Positions 42,838 through 51,776 of a stretch of DNA of 64,000 bases are shown one piece after another. The stretch comes from Bacillota bacterium (lineage in GTDB: Bacteria; Bacillota; Clostridia; Acetivibrionales; DSM-1351), in NCBI GenBank assembly GCA_023390335.1, contig JAEWCZ010000080.1, forward strand, positions 11,660-75,659, read 5' to 3'. Within the stretch, counting starts at the first letter, position 1; the number at the start of each line of letters is the position of its first letter. The notes below the pieces were generated by a model that did no database searches, had not been told where the DNA came from, and was given only the letters and a program-made list of their open reading frames with translations. Made by a program: the position numbers and the translations under genes.

Positions 42838-43395
42838 ATGAAAATATCAAGTGAACGTCTCAGTTTCAGATTCTTTACTACAGAGGATTTTCCTTTATTC
42901 TATTCTGTATTTTCAAATGAAACGGTAATGAGATATGCATGGATAGATAGAATAAGCAGCGAAGAAGATGCCAGAACCTTTTTTGAAGGATTTATAAATA
43001 CCGGGGAAGAGGTTAACAAAGACGGTTCCTATGCCTTTGCAGTTTTTTCAAAAGACTCAAACGAATTTGTAGGCTTTGCAGACATACTTGTGCATAGCAG
43101 GAATAGTTCAGGGGGTTGCGGGGAGATAGGATATTTTTTACTGCCGGAATATTGGGGAAAAGGCTTTGCAACAGAGCTTGCAAATACATTGATAGAACTT
43201 GGATTTACAAAGCTTGGGTTTCACAAAATATCCGCCAGGTGCAATTCAAAAAACCTTAAATCAGAAGGAATTATGAAAAAGGCTGGCATGACCTTGGAAG
43301 GTGAGTTACGCAAAGTCCGATACAAATACGGAAACTGGGATGACGAAAAAAACTACGGAATTCTTTTGGAAGAATGGAAGGCGGCTAACCGCTAG
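42838..43395 (+). CDS. GNAT N-acetyltransferase, RimJ/RimL-type
   Basis: 185 residues with GGGAGGATAG upstream. LSFRFFTTEDFPLFYSVFSNETVMRYAW, then GEIGYFLLPEYWGKGFATE (acetyl-CoA P-loop) and FTKLGFHKISARCNSKNLKSEGIMKKAGM are the standard motifs. It transfers an acetyl group to an amine, often a protein N-terminus or small molecule. It converges with the Fur-type gene, overlapping its stop by 4 bp. Confidence 0.88.
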   Translation: MKISSERLSFRFFTTEDFPLFYSVFSNETVMRYAWIDRISSEEDARTFFEGFINTGEEVNKDGSYAFAVFSKDSNEFVGFADILVHSRNSSGGCGEIGYFLLPEYWGKGFATELANTLIELGFTKLGFHKISARCNSKNLKSEGIMKKAGMTLEGELRKVRYKYGNWDDEKNYGILLEEWKAANR

Positions 43396-43814
43396 AGATC
43401 ATCCTCAGTATGTTTGGAGCATTTAGGGCATATACCCGAAAATTCTAGACTGTGTCCTGTTATGGTAAACCCTGTTTGCTTAATGAGATTTTTTTCAATA
43501 TTTGATAAAGGGCAATCATTAATAGGTACAGTTTCATTACACAGAGTACATACAAGATGATGCTTGTGCTGATGGCGGTTAATCTGATAATAAGTCTTTC
43601 CGTCCTGACTAAGGTTCTTTAAAAGAATTCCTTTTTCGGAAAGAGTCCCTAGGGTTCTGTAAGCAGTAGAGAGGCTCATATGGGTATCATTTATAACATT
43701 TGAATAGATATCTTCTGCCGTCATTGGTGCAGTAGACTTCTCCAGGACTTCAAGAATAGCCAAGCGTCGTTTTGTTGTTTTTAGATCTGAGGATTTAAGA
43801 ACATTTTTATCCAT
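43392..43814 (-). CDS. zur: Fur-family regulator, probably Zur
   Basis: 140 residues from the ATG at 43814 (CAGGAG upstream); the longer frame from 43877 has no site. Winged helix (TKRRLAILEVLEKSTAPMTAEDIYSNV, MSLSTAYRTLGTL) and metal-binding dimer domain with RHQHKHHLVCTLCNE and CPKCSKH, giving two CxxC zinc-structural pairs. Divergent from COG0523 GTPase and DUF1980 genes, a common Zur neighbourhood, across a Fur/Zur-type box. Fur or PerR specificity cannot be excluded from sequence. Confidence 0.82.
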   Translation of the reverse strand: MDKNVLKSSDLKTTKRRLAILEVLEKSTAPMTAEDIYSNVINDTHMSLSTAYRTLGTLSEKGILLKNLSQDGKTYYQINRHQHKHHLVCTLCNETVPINDCPLSNIEKNLIKQTGFTITGHSLEFSGICPKCSKHTEDDL

Positions 43815-43886
43815 TATAACGGCTCCTGTAAATGCATTTTCAAATATAATATAGCTCACTGTATGATTATATGTCAATGACAGGCG

Positions 43887-43901
43887 GGATAATCATTAAT
43901 T
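43887..43901 (+). promoter_or_regulatory. Fur/Zur-type box
   Basis: GGATAATCATTAATT contains the perfect core TAATCATTA (43890-43898) of the Bacillus Zur/Fur/PerR box (consensus TCGTAATNATTACGA). It lies between the divergent regulator and GTPase genes, 43 bp before the GTPase start, so it could repress both. Confidence 0.6.
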
Positions 43902-43943
43902 ACAAGTAAGTGAATATACTTAAATAAAGGGGGAGCATAGTAC

Positions 43944-44876
43944 ATGGCTGTTAAAATAGACATTGTTTCAGGCTTTCTTGGCGCGGGAAAGACAACGTTA
44001 ATAAAAAAGCTTCTAAAAGAAAAATTAGGTTCAGAAAAGGTTGTAATTATAGAGAATGAGTTTGGTGAAATAGGTATTGATGGCGGAATTTTAAGAGATT
44101 CAGGCATTGAGATAAAAGAAATCAATTCGGGCTGTATTTGCTGTTCCTTGGTAGGGGATTTTTCTACGGCTCTCAAGGAAGTTCTAAAGAAGTATACACC
44201 TGACAGGATTATTATTGAACCCTCGGGGGTAGGCAAGCTTTCAGGGGTTCTTGAGGCCTGTGGCAAAATTGAAAAGCAGGCAGATGCCGGTGCAAATATG
44301 TGTATAGCTGTTGTAGATGCTGTTAAATATATAATTTATGTAAATAACTTTGGAGAATTCTTTGAGGATCAGTTAAAGAATGCAAAAACCATAATTTTAA
44401 GCAGAACACAAATGATGGGGCAAGATAAGCTTACAAAAGTGGTAAGTGATATCCAGAAACGTAATCCAAAAGCCAATATTGTAACTACCGATTGGGAGAA
44501 ATTAAAAGGCGAGGATATTATAGCTCTTGCAGAACAGGGCGGAGTCATAAACATGGAAAATCCACCTGAAAACAGGCTCCACAGCCATACACAGGCCGAT
44601 AATTTTTTTCAAAGCTGGGGTGTTGAAACGCCTACACTATTTACCGATGAAGGTATACGAGGTAAACTCAAGTCCCTCTCAAATCAATCACTTTATGGGA
44701 ATATACTTAGGTCAAAAGGAATAATTCAGGTACAAAAGAACAGCTGGATACAGTTTGACTTCGTACCGGGAGAAATCAAAATCAAGCCTTGCTCGCCGGA
44801 CTATACAGGGCGTATATGTGTTATCGGCGAAAAACTCAACACCGGGGAACTTAAAAAACTTTTTACGGGAGTTTAA
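43944..44876 (+). CDS. COG0523 (CobW/ZNG-type) metal-chaperone GTPase
   Basis: 310 residues. Walker A GFLGAGKTT at 10-18, the metal motif CxCC as C64-I-C66-C67, a Walker B region with IIEPSGVG, and SRTQMM in place of the usual NKxD. A C-terminal CobW_C-like domain (TPTLFTDEGIRGKL...) ends the protein. These GTPases hand metal, often zinc, to client proteins under limitation. The divergent Zur-like gene and the box between them support a zinc role. The next gene begins 1 bp after its stop. Confidence 0.88.
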   Translation: MAVKIDIVSGFLGAGKTTLIKKLLKEKLGSEKVVIIENEFGEIGIDGGILRDSGIEIKEINSGCICCSLVGDFSTALKEVLKKYTPDRIIIEPSGVGKLSGVLEACGKIEKQADAGANMCIAVVDAVKYIIYVNNFGEFFEDQLKNAKTIILSRTQMMGQDKLTKVVSDIQKRNPKANIVTTDWEKLKGEDIIALAEQGGVINMENPPENRLHSHTQADNFFQSWGVETPTLFTDEGIRGKLKSLSNQSLYGNILRSKGIIQVQKNSWIQFDFVPGEIKIKPCSPDYTGRICVIGEKLNTGELKKLFTGV

Positions 44877-44877
44877 T

Positions 44878-46401
44878 GTGAGTATAGAAATAAGTATAGT
44901 TGGGGGATTCCTTGAAGCCGGAAAAACCACATTCATACAAAACCTGATAAAGAGCAACAATGACAGATATGTTAAAAAGACTGTATTGATATGCTGTGAA
45001 CAAGGATTTGAGGAATACCGGGATAGTATACTAAAGAGGCAAAATACCATACTTATTAATGTAAACCATATACATATACTTAACACAAGCTTTATAAATT
45101 CCGTTATTGAGGAACATGATCCGGCACGGATTCTTATAGAATATAACGGAACATGGCCAATAGGAGAATTTTTAAGCCTAAGGCTGCCTTACGGCTGTCG
45201 AATCAGCAATATATTTTTTATTGCTGATGCAACCACCTTTGTATTGTATATGAACAATATGAAGTCAATAATGATGGAGCAGATTTCAAACAGTGACATC
45301 GTTATCTTAAACCGGGAGAAATCCTTGGAATCGTCGGAGAAAACAAATATTAAAAGAGCCATAAAGTCAGTCAATAGGCAGGCCCGAATTGTATATCAAA
45401 AAAATAATTATAATATACAAGGTAATAATAAAGACCTTCGTGGTTTTCTATTTATTGCGCTCATGCTTTCACTATGCTTGTTCCTTATTTCAATAAAAAA
45501 TACAGGCATTACCTTTAGAACTATTTTTCTTAGTATTTTGATTGATGCACTTCCATTTATATTGATAGGCATATTTATTTCATCCTTACTTCAAATATTT
45601 GTTTCCGATGAGAAAATAGGTAAGTTGTTTCGGCGTTTTAAATGGGCCGGCTTTCCGGCAGCAATAATTATGGGAATTTTCTTTCCAGTTTGCGACTGTG
45701 CAATGGCTCCCATATGCTCGAGGCTCACCAGTAAGGGAGTTCCGCTTTGTTTTGTACTCACATTTCTGTTAAGTGCTCCTGTTGTAAATCCTGTTGTAAT
45801 CACATCAACATATTATGCCTTTCCCAATAAACCGGAAGTTGTATTAATGAGGGTTGGATTAGGCATTGTAATAGCACTGTCTGTGGGGCTGATAGTGAAA
45901 TTTGCAGAAGTTTCAAAAGAATATGCTATCAATGAGACGGTTCTAGATACGCCATGTGCAGGCGGTTATCTTGGGGACTTTTCACAAGAGGGATGTGTCG
46001 GTAAGCTTGGGATGCTTATAAGACATGCAGGAATGGAATTTTTCAATGTGGCCAGCTACATAGTGGTCGGGGCTTTTATTACCTCAGTACTACAGACTTT
46101 TATATCTGTGGAAATGCTTTCAATGACGGGAATAAGTCACTTTTTAGAACTACTGATAATGCTTGTGGCAGCTGTATTTATGTCAGTGTGTTCAACTTCC
46201 AATGCATTTATTGCCAGGGGTTTTTCCTACAGCTTTCCCATGTATTCGGTAGTGTGCTATATGGTAATGGGGCCTATGCTTGACTTGAAAAATATACTAA
46301 TGCTGTCGTCAGGCTTCAAAAAGAGATTTCTTGTAGAACTTTTTTCAATACTTATAGTTATTGCAGTTTTCGTTTTTTCAATTTCAGCATCAATTTTATA
46401 A
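44878..46401 (+). CDS. COG0523-like GTPase domain fused to a DUF318/ArsP-type permease
   Basis: 507 residues from GTG 44878. Residues 1-185 are a COG0523 relative: P-loop GGFLEAGKTT (9-18), SFINSVIEEHDPARILIEYNG, and ISNIFFIADATTFVLYMNNM. At the place of the CxCC motif it has H64-I-H66-I, so the cysteines are replaced. From residue 188 it is a COG0701 permease of about 320 residues with transmembrane helices, the PVCDCAMAPIC motif (C272, C274) and SVCSTSN (C438). I take it as one gene because the frame is uninterrupted and there is no start site at the junction. A chaperone-coupled metal or thiol-compound transporter is inferred. Confidence 0.85.
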   Translation: MSIEISIVGGFLEAGKTTFIQNLIKSNNDRYVKKTVLICCEQGFEEYRDSILKRQNTILINVNHIHILNTSFINSVIEEHDPARILIEYNGTWPIGEFLSLRLPYGCRISNIFFIADATTFVLYMNNMKSIMMEQISNSDIVILNREKSLESSEKTNIKRAIKSVNRQARIVYQKNNYNIQGNNKDLRGFLFIALMLSLCLFLISIKNTGITFRTIFLSILIDALPFILIGIFISSLLQIFVSDEKIGKLFRRFKWAGFPAAIIMGIFFPVCDCAMAPICSRLTSKGVPLCFVLTFLLSAPVVNPVVITSTYYAFPNKPEVVLMRVGLGIVIALSVGLIVKFAEVSKEYAINETVLDTPCAGGYLGDFSQEGCVGKLGMLIRHAGMEFFNVASYIVVGAFITSVLQTFISVEMLSMTGISHFLELLIMLVAAVFMSVCSTSNAFIARGFSYSFPMYSVVCYMVMGPMLDLKNILMLSSGFKKRFLVELFSILIVIAVFVFSISASIL

Positions 46402-46416
46402 CTACTGGAGTGAGTT

Positions 46417-47103
46417 ATGAGAAGATTGAACAGAGAGGTTTTGGCACAGATAACAGTTTTATTCATAATTGCAGCTTTCCTGCTTCATTCTGTTGCAGGA
46501 GGGAATATAAAACATTATGTTAATATTCATATGATTAAGTACATCTGGCTTTCAGTAATGGGCGTTATAATTATTGCATTATCCTTGATGCCCGCTTTGT
46601 TCAAGCCAAAACGAAGAAATAACATACTTCCTTGCGTTATTCTGATAATCCCGATAATGGTTGGAATTATCATCCCGGCAGCTCCTTCGGACAATTCTGC
46701 TAGTAATTCGTGTGAAATGCAGTTTAAGGCTGATAATCATATAGTTAATATAAGTGATGATGAATATTTGAAGTGGTACAATGAAGCCAGTGAGAACCCC
46801 TATAAATACAACTCTGAGACAGTGAGAATAAAGGGGATGGTATTCCGGATGGACGGGTTTAGTAAAAATGAATTTGTTCCAGCCCGTATGTCAATGGTGT
46901 GCTGTGCCGCAGACCTTGTACCATATGGATTCAAATGCAAATATAAGAACGCGGAAAAGTGGAAAAATGGTGAGTGGGTTTATGTAACAGCAAGAATAAA
47001 AGTGGAGTACGAGCCCCATTTGAAAAAAGAAATGCCTGTACTCTATGGGATATCAATTGCTCCTGCACAGAAACCGGAAAATGAACTGGTTTACCCCAAT
47101 TAG
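46417..47103 (+). CDS. TIGR03943/DUF1980 membrane protein
   Basis: 228 residues with TGGAGTG upstream. Two or three N-terminal transmembrane helices, then an extracellular domain (VRIKGMVFRMDGFSKNEFVPARMSMVCCAADLVPYGFKCKY, then EKWKNGEWVYVTARIKVE) with a CC pair. The family is regularly encoded next to COG0701 permeases and COG0523 GTPases in Firmicutes, where it is thought to form a metal-related complex with the permease. Last gene of the operon. Confidence 0.85.
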   Translation: MRRLNREVLAQITVLFIIAAFLLHSVAGGNIKHYVNIHMIKYIWLSVMGVIIIALSLMPALFKPKRRNNILPCVILIIPIMVGIIIPAAPSDNSASNSCEMQFKADNHIVNISDDEYLKWYNEASENPYKYNSETVRIKGMVFRMDGFSKNEFVPARMSMVCCAADLVPYGFKCKYKNAEKWKNGEWVYVTARIKVEYEPHLKKEMPVLYGISIAPAQKPENELVYPN

Positions 47104-47166
47104 GCAATGTTTTATTTTCCTAAATACCACAATACTACAATATAATACAAAAGTATACACATTATA

Positions 47167-47221
47167 TTGACAAATTATTCAGAATATTATATTGTGGGAA
47201 TAAATAACAGTGATCACTGTT
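47167..47221 (+). promoter_or_regulatory. Promoter and palindromic operator of the BtrH-like gene
   Basis: TTGACA (47167-47172) with TATATT (47188-47193) or TATTGT (47190-47195), followed by a perfect 16-bp palindrome AACAGTGATCACTGTT (47206-47221) near the likely transcription start. This layout is that of a repressor operator. The regulator is not known. Confidence 0.6.
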
Positions 47222-47309
47222 GTTACCATGAATACTCAAACATATGTATTACTCAATAAAAATCGACCTTTGGCTCTGTTTGAGATCTTAAGTTTAATGA
47301 GGTGGAAAT

Positions 47310-48413
47310 ATGAAACGTGATTTAAAAGATTTTAACTTCTTTAAGTTAAGTAACGGGAAAGAAGATTTTATTTCACTACAGCTCAACTGCTTGGAAGCTT
47401 CCATTTACAACATATTAAAAAATACCGTCAACATAGATAAAAATATAATTTCATCTCTTTTCGTTAGGGATATAAACCCTGCTCTGTGGCTTCATAAAAC
47501 AGATGAGATATTAAGATTAAATAATGAAAGTAAGAATCTACCATCACTTTGGAGTAAATACATACAGCTTAATGAGTATGTAAAAATTCAAGAAAAGGAT
47601 TCCATAAACCTTCTGAAGAAGCTTCTTGATGAAGGACATATGGTCATCCTTCAAACCGTCTTTGAAAAGATGAAATTCTATCACAAATATGATCCCAATT
47701 TTGATGTCAGCACATATTTTCAGGGACCTCAGAACCATGTAAATATTTTGCTCCATTACGAAGAGGACAAGGTATATTTTGTTGAGAAGGCTCCCTTTTC
47801 GGTAAACAAAGATAATTATGTTACATATGATTTGAACAGCCAGATTGGGGTAGCACCCATAAGCGAACTGGCTGAAGCCTGCAGCCACTTTCTGAGATGT
47901 TATACTCTGGAAATTAATCAAACCGAGCTGCATAAGAGTAATACAATTAAAGATGAAATTACAGGCTTTATAAAGACTATGGCGGACAATTATTTTAATG
48001 GTGGCAGTAATGATTTGTACGGATATACGATTAATTACGGAAAAGATGCGTTACATAAACTTATTCAATTATGTAATGAGGAGTACGATCTAAAAAACTA
48101 TTTTCAGACAGTGGGTTGGAAGCAAAGAGACAGGTTAACCTTCGATATCTGGATGCTGTACGGAGCCAGGAAAATTCTTTTTGAATACTTAAAGCAGGCT
48201 AATACTGATACTTCCATGAAATTTGAGGAACTTTTAGGTACACTCAGGGAGTCCATTTCCAGATGGACAATTTTGGAAAAACACTTAAATAAAATACTTC
48301 AGTCCAAAGTTAATAATCTTAATGATAGAACTGCTACAATGATTAAGGGTTTGATGGAGGTGGAAGCTAAGCTGTATAGTATGTTAGCAAGATACTTTAG
48401 AACTGTTGCGTAG
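47310..48413 (+). CDS. BtrH N-terminal-like papain-fold protein, orphan
   Basis: 367 residues with TGAGGTGG upstream. LNCLEASIYNIL (catalytic-type cysteine, about residue 28), GHMVILQTVFEKMKFY, and GPQNHVNILLHYEEDKVYFVEKAPFS match the BtrH_N fold, a papain-like domain that in butirosin biosynthesis moves an acyl group from carrier protein to antibiotic. The C-terminal part (about 200-367) is helical and not recognised. No carrier protein or peptide synthetase gene is adjacent. An acyl- or peptidyl-transfer role is inferred. Confidence 0.7.
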   Translation: MKRDLKDFNFFKLSNGKEDFISLQLNCLEASIYNILKNTVNIDKNIISSLFVRDINPALWLHKTDEILRLNNESKNLPSLWSKYIQLNEYVKIQEKDSINLLKKLLDEGHMVILQTVFEKMKFYHKYDPNFDVSTYFQGPQNHVNILLHYEEDKVYFVEKAPFSVNKDNYVTYDLNSQIGVAPISELAEACSHFLRCYTLEINQTELHKSNTIKDEITGFIKTMADNYFNGGSNDLYGYTINYGKDALHKLIQLCNEEYDLKNYFQTVGWKQRDRLTFDIWMLYGARKILFEYLKQANTDTSMKFEELLGTLRESISRWTILEKHLNKILQSKVNNLNDRTATMIKGLMEVEAKLYSMLARYFRTVA

Positions 48414-48574
48414 GTCATTATTAGCCAATGTTCTTGACAGTTAATTTAAATAAATATATGCTTTTAGTTAAGTTAGCGTTGAACTAAAGATGGAAAAACT
48501 TGTTAAATTATAGTAAAATAATAATCAACCACATAAGATAAATGGTACTGACAGTTTTTATGAGAGGTGAGATT

Positions 48575-49579
48575 ATGAAAAGCAGCATATCTATGAAGAA
48601 TATCGCAAAGGAATTAAATGTCAGCATTGTCACAGTTTCTAAAGCACTGAATGATAAAGACGGTGTCAGTGAAGAGTTAAAGCTAAAGATAAAAGCTTTG
48701 GCTGATAAAATGGGATACAGGTACAATATGATGGCAAAATCCATGAGGGATGGTTTGTCATATAATATAGGAGTAATCATCCCCGAACATTTTTTGGGAG
48801 ATGACAAATCGTATTATTTCAGTGTTTTTAAACACCTCTCGTTGATAATGGAGAGGTACCAGTATTGTGCAATCCTTCAGGTTTTAAACTCTGGGGATGA
48901 GAAAGATGTAATACTGCCTAAGTTTTATTATGACAAAAAGGTAGACGGTCTTATAGTGCTGGGACAGGTGAATAAAGCCTATATAAAGGCTCTGCAGAAA
49001 ATAGAAATACCCGTACTTTTTCTAGACTTTTACGATGAAAGTACAGACGTAGATTCTATAACGGTGGACAATTATTCCGGTGCTTATGAAATAACAAATT
49101 ATCTCATAAAAAGTGGACATGTAAAAATAGCTTTTGTGGGAGATATATATGCAACCAGTAGCATTCAGGACAGATATCTGGGCATGTGTAAATCTCTTTT
49201 GGAACATGGAATAAAATTACGGGAAGATTATGTGATATGCGACAGGGATGACCAAGGAAAGTATATCGAACTGAAGTTACCGAGTGATATGCCTACCGCT
49301 TTTGTATGCAATTGTGACGGTGTAGCATATAACCTCATAATAAAGCTGAAGGAAATGAGCTATAGTGTTCCGGACGATTTTTCAGTAGTCGGGTTTGATA
49401 ATGATATATATGCTACAATCTCCGAACCGCAAATTACCACAGTAGAGGTTGATGTAGCAGAAATGGCAGGAACAGCAGTAAAATCCATCCTCGACAAGGC
49501 AAAAAAAGAGAACAGAAGCCAGGGCAGGTCTACCATAAAGGGCAAGATTGTATACAGGGACTCAGTTAAAAAGATTTAA
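48575..49579 (+). CDS. LacI-family transcription regulator
   Basis: 334 residues from ATG 48575 (GAGAGGTGAG upstream). SMKNIAKELNVSIVTVSKALNDKDGVSEELKLKI is the LacI HTH and hinge, followed by a periplasmic-binding-protein-like sensor domain (YNIGVIIPEHFLGD...GFDNDIYATISEPQITTVEV). Its effector is probably a sugar. No transporter gene is next to it; a target cannot be named. TTGACA at 48434-48439 is a possible -35 box of its promoter. Confidence 0.9.
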   Translation: MKSSISMKNIAKELNVSIVTVSKALNDKDGVSEELKLKIKALADKMGYRYNMMAKSMRDGLSYNIGVIIPEHFLGDDKSYYFSVFKHLSLIMERYQYCAILQVLNSGDEKDVILPKFYYDKKVDGLIVLGQVNKAYIKALQKIEIPVLFLDFYDESTDVDSITVDNYSGAYEITNYLIKSGHVKIAFVGDIYATSSIQDRYLGMCKSLLEHGIKLREDYVICDRDDQGKYIELKLPSDMPTAFVCNCDGVAYNLIIKLKEMSYSVPDDFSVVGFDNDIYATISEPQITTVEVDVAEMAGTAVKSILDKAKKENRSQGRSTIKGKIVYRDSVKKI

Positions 49580-49600
49580 CTATCACATTAAATAATTAAA

Positions 49601-49630
49601 TTGTATGGGATTCCATACGATTTTTTTATT
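49601..49630 (+). terminator. Terminator after the LacI gene
   Basis: TTGTATGG (49601-49608) pairs with CCATACGA (49613-49620), loop GATT, then seven T. Confidence 0.8.
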
Positions 49631-49756
49631 TTATTCAAAGCTGAAAAGCCTTAACGTTAACCTAATACCCTGAGTGTGCAATTATGAAGAATAGTTGATT
49701 TAGTTTAATTAATTGGTATAGAATAATATATAAAATGAAAACCGGAAGGAATTTAT

Positions 49757-50209
49757 ATGCAAATACTTGTTGATGCCGACGCATGTCCGGTAAAGGATAT
49801 AATTATCAGAAACGCAAAGAAACATGGCATTCCAGTAATCATGATTATTGACACAAGCCACGAACTCAATGATGGATATAGTACGGTAATTACCGTGGAC
49901 AAGGCACGTGACAGTGTTGACATAAAACTTATAAATATGGTCAAAAAGGGCGATATTGTGGTCACTCAAGACTATGGTGTAGCTGCTATGGGACTTGGTA
50001 AAGGTGCAAAGGTTCTGAACCAAAACGGCTTGATATATTCAGATAACAATATCGACAGATTGTTATTTGAAAGACATTTGGGTCAAAAAATCAGAAGAGC
50101 GGGAGGAAGAACCGGCACTATAAGAAAGAGGTCAAAGGAAAATGATGAAGCCTTTGAAAAAGCACTCCTACTGCTCATAAATTCAGAACCTAAAAGTCCA
50201 CAAGATTGA
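49757..50209 (+). CDS. YaiI/YqxD family (DUF188) protein
   Basis: 150 residues with GGAAGGAATT upstream. MQILVDADACPVKD, GDIVVTQDYGVAAMGLGKGA and RTGTIRKRSKENDEAFEKAL are signatures of the YaiI/YqxD family, a NYN/PIN-like fold with acidic residues and suspected nuclease activity. First gene of a plus-strand run that includes LUD, DUF503, MsrA and GNAT genes. Confidence 0.9.
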   Translation: MQILVDADACPVKDIIIRNAKKHGIPVIMIIDTSHELNDGYSTVITVDKARDSVDIKLINMVKKGDIVVTQDYGVAAMGLGKGAKVLNQNGLIYSDNNIDRLLFERHLGQKIRRAGGRTGTIRKRSKENDEAFEKALLLLINSEPKSPQD

Positions 50210-50235
50210 ATATATAGGTTAATGGGGGGATTAAA

Positions 50236-50910
50236 ATGGATAAAAATACAAAGGCAATTATAGACAAGAGAATTAAGAAAACCATGGAAAATCTGAGAGC
50301 CAATAACATGCAGCCTTACTATGTTGAATGTGTAAAGGATGTAGTGGGGAAGGTAACTGAATTGCTTGCAGAGGGGGATACGGTTGCTGTAGGCGGTTCT
50401 ATGAGCTTATTTGAAGCGGGTATACTAGATTTGCTCCGTTCAGGTAAATATACTTTTCTTGACAGATATGAAAAGGGATTATCCGGGGAACAGATGAGAG
50501 AAATTTTTCTAAAATCCTTTTATGCGGATGTGTATCTTTGCAGTTCGAATGCCATTACGGAAAATGGGGAACTATACAATGTAGATGGCAATTCCAACAG
50601 GGTTGCTGCAATATGCTACGGACCAGAATCAGTAATAATTGTGGTTGGTATAAATAAAATAGTAAGAAACCTGGATGAAGCAATTAAAAGAGTAAAAACC
50701 ATGGCAGCTCCGGCAAATGCTACTCGACTTGATTGTACTACCTATTGTACGGAAAAAGGAGAGTGCATGGGACTGACATCTGGGGATTCCTGTATGACAA
50801 GCGGCTGTAGAGGAAAACACAGAATATGCTGCAATTATGTTGTCAGCGGGTACCAAAACCAAAAAGACAGGATTAAAGTAATAATAGTTGGAGAGGAACT
50901 GGGCTATTAA
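50236..50910 (+). CDS. LUD-domain protein
   Basis: 224 residues. The LUD (lactate utilisation, DUF1121-type) fold is shown by VAVGGSMSLFEAGILDLLR, YLCSSNAITENGELYNVDG and NRVAAICYGPESVIIVVGINKIV. The C-terminus has a cysteine-rich extension (CTTYCTEKGECMG, CMTSGCRGKHRICC) that may bind a metal or cluster. Related LutC proteins support lactate oxidation; the single-domain clostridial type has no proven reaction. AATGGGGGG precedes the ATG. Confidence 0.88.
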   Translation: MDKNTKAIIDKRIKKTMENLRANNMQPYYVECVKDVVGKVTELLAEGDTVAVGGSMSLFEAGILDLLRSGKYTFLDRYEKGLSGEQMREIFLKSFYADVYLCSSNAITENGELYNVDGNSNRVAAICYGPESVIIVVGINKIVRNLDEAIKRVKTMAAPANATRLDCTTYCTEKGECMGLTSGDSCMTSGCRGKHRICCNYVVSGYQNQKDRIKVIIVGEELGY

Positions 50911-50942
50911 CACAAGAGGCTTCAACTAGAGAGAGAGGCTGT

Positions 50943-51224
50943 ATGATTGTATCAACACTTAGAATAAAGCTTTATGCACCCATGTGCCATTCACTCAAGG
51001 ACAAGCGTATGATAGTTAAAAGTATAGTGCAAAGGGCTAGAAATAAATTCAATGTATCTATAGCTGAGGTAGAAGAACAGGATTTGTATCAGACTATTAT
51101 AATAGGTGTAGCATGTGTGTCTACTGGCCGAGCACAGGCAAATGCTGTTCTGAATGAAGTCTTAAAATTTGTAGAAGCAAATACAGACGCAGAAATAACT
51201 GATATTTTATTTGAGGATCGATAA
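50943..51224 (+). CDS. DUF503 family protein
   Basis: 93 residues: IVSTLRIKLYAPMCHSLKDKRMIVKSIVQRARNKFNVSIAEVEEQD is the DUF503 signature (YlxP-like). YlxP of Bacillus is linked to ribosome-associated functions. It follows the LUD gene by 32 bp with an AGAGAGAGG site. Confidence 0.88.
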   Translation: MIVSTLRIKLYAPMCHSLKDKRMIVKSIVQRARNKFNVSIAEVEEQDLYQTIIIGVACVSTGRAQANAVLNEVLKFVEANTDAEITDILFEDR

Positions 51225-51245
51225 ATATATAAAGGAGTGGCTGAA

Positions 51246-51764
51246 ATGATTGAAGCAAATAATATTTCTGAGATATGGCTTGCTGGGGGTTGCTTCTGGG
51301 GAGTTCAGGCTTTTTTATCGAAACTTCCGGGAGTAATTCATACAGAAGTGGGATATGCCAATGGAAACACTGAAAACCCCACCTATGAGGACGTTTGCAC
51401 AAGGTCAACAGGACATGCTGAAGCTGTTTATGTAAAGTATGATAAATCCAGAATTTCAATTGAAAAGTTGCTGAATTATTTTTTCAGAATTATAGATCCA
51501 ACCCTGCTGAACAGACAGGGAAACGATGTAGGTACACAGTACCGTACAGGTATTTACTATAAGGATTCCCATGACAGAGAAATAATACAAAACTATATCA
51601 ATAGTAAACAGGAGTTGTATAAAGGAAAAATATTAACAGAGCTCCTTCCACTTGATAATTTTTATAAAGCAGAGGATTACCATCAGGAGTATCTTGATAA
51701 AAATCCTCATGGATATTGTCATATTGACTTGTCCATCTTAAAGGATATAAAAAACGAAAGGTAG
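51246..51764 (+). CDS. msrA: Peptide-methionine (S)-S-oxide reductase
   Basis: 172 residues from ATG 51246 (AAAGGAG upstream; the GTG at 51237 lies inside that site). WLAGGCFWGVQAFL holds the catalytic cysteine, then PTYEDVCTRSTGHAEAV and NDVGTQYRTGIYY. A C-terminal YCHIDL gives a possible resolving cysteine. Repairs oxidised methionine in the cytoplasm. Confidence 0.95.
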   Translation: MIEANNISEIWLAGGCFWGVQAFLSKLPGVIHTEVGYANGNTENPTYEDVCTRSTGHAEAVYVKYDKSRISIEKLLNYFFRIIDPTLLNRQGNDVGTQYRTGIYYKDSHDREIIQNYINSKQELYKGKILTELLPLDNFYKAEDYHQEYLDKNPHGYCHIDLSILKDIKNER

Positions 51765-51776
51765 TAAGAATGAACA

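Noticed and set aside
49651..49660. TTAACGTTAA palindrome as a LacI operator
   Set aside because: Only 10 bp, AT-rich and expected by chance; it lies before a housekeeping-type gene.
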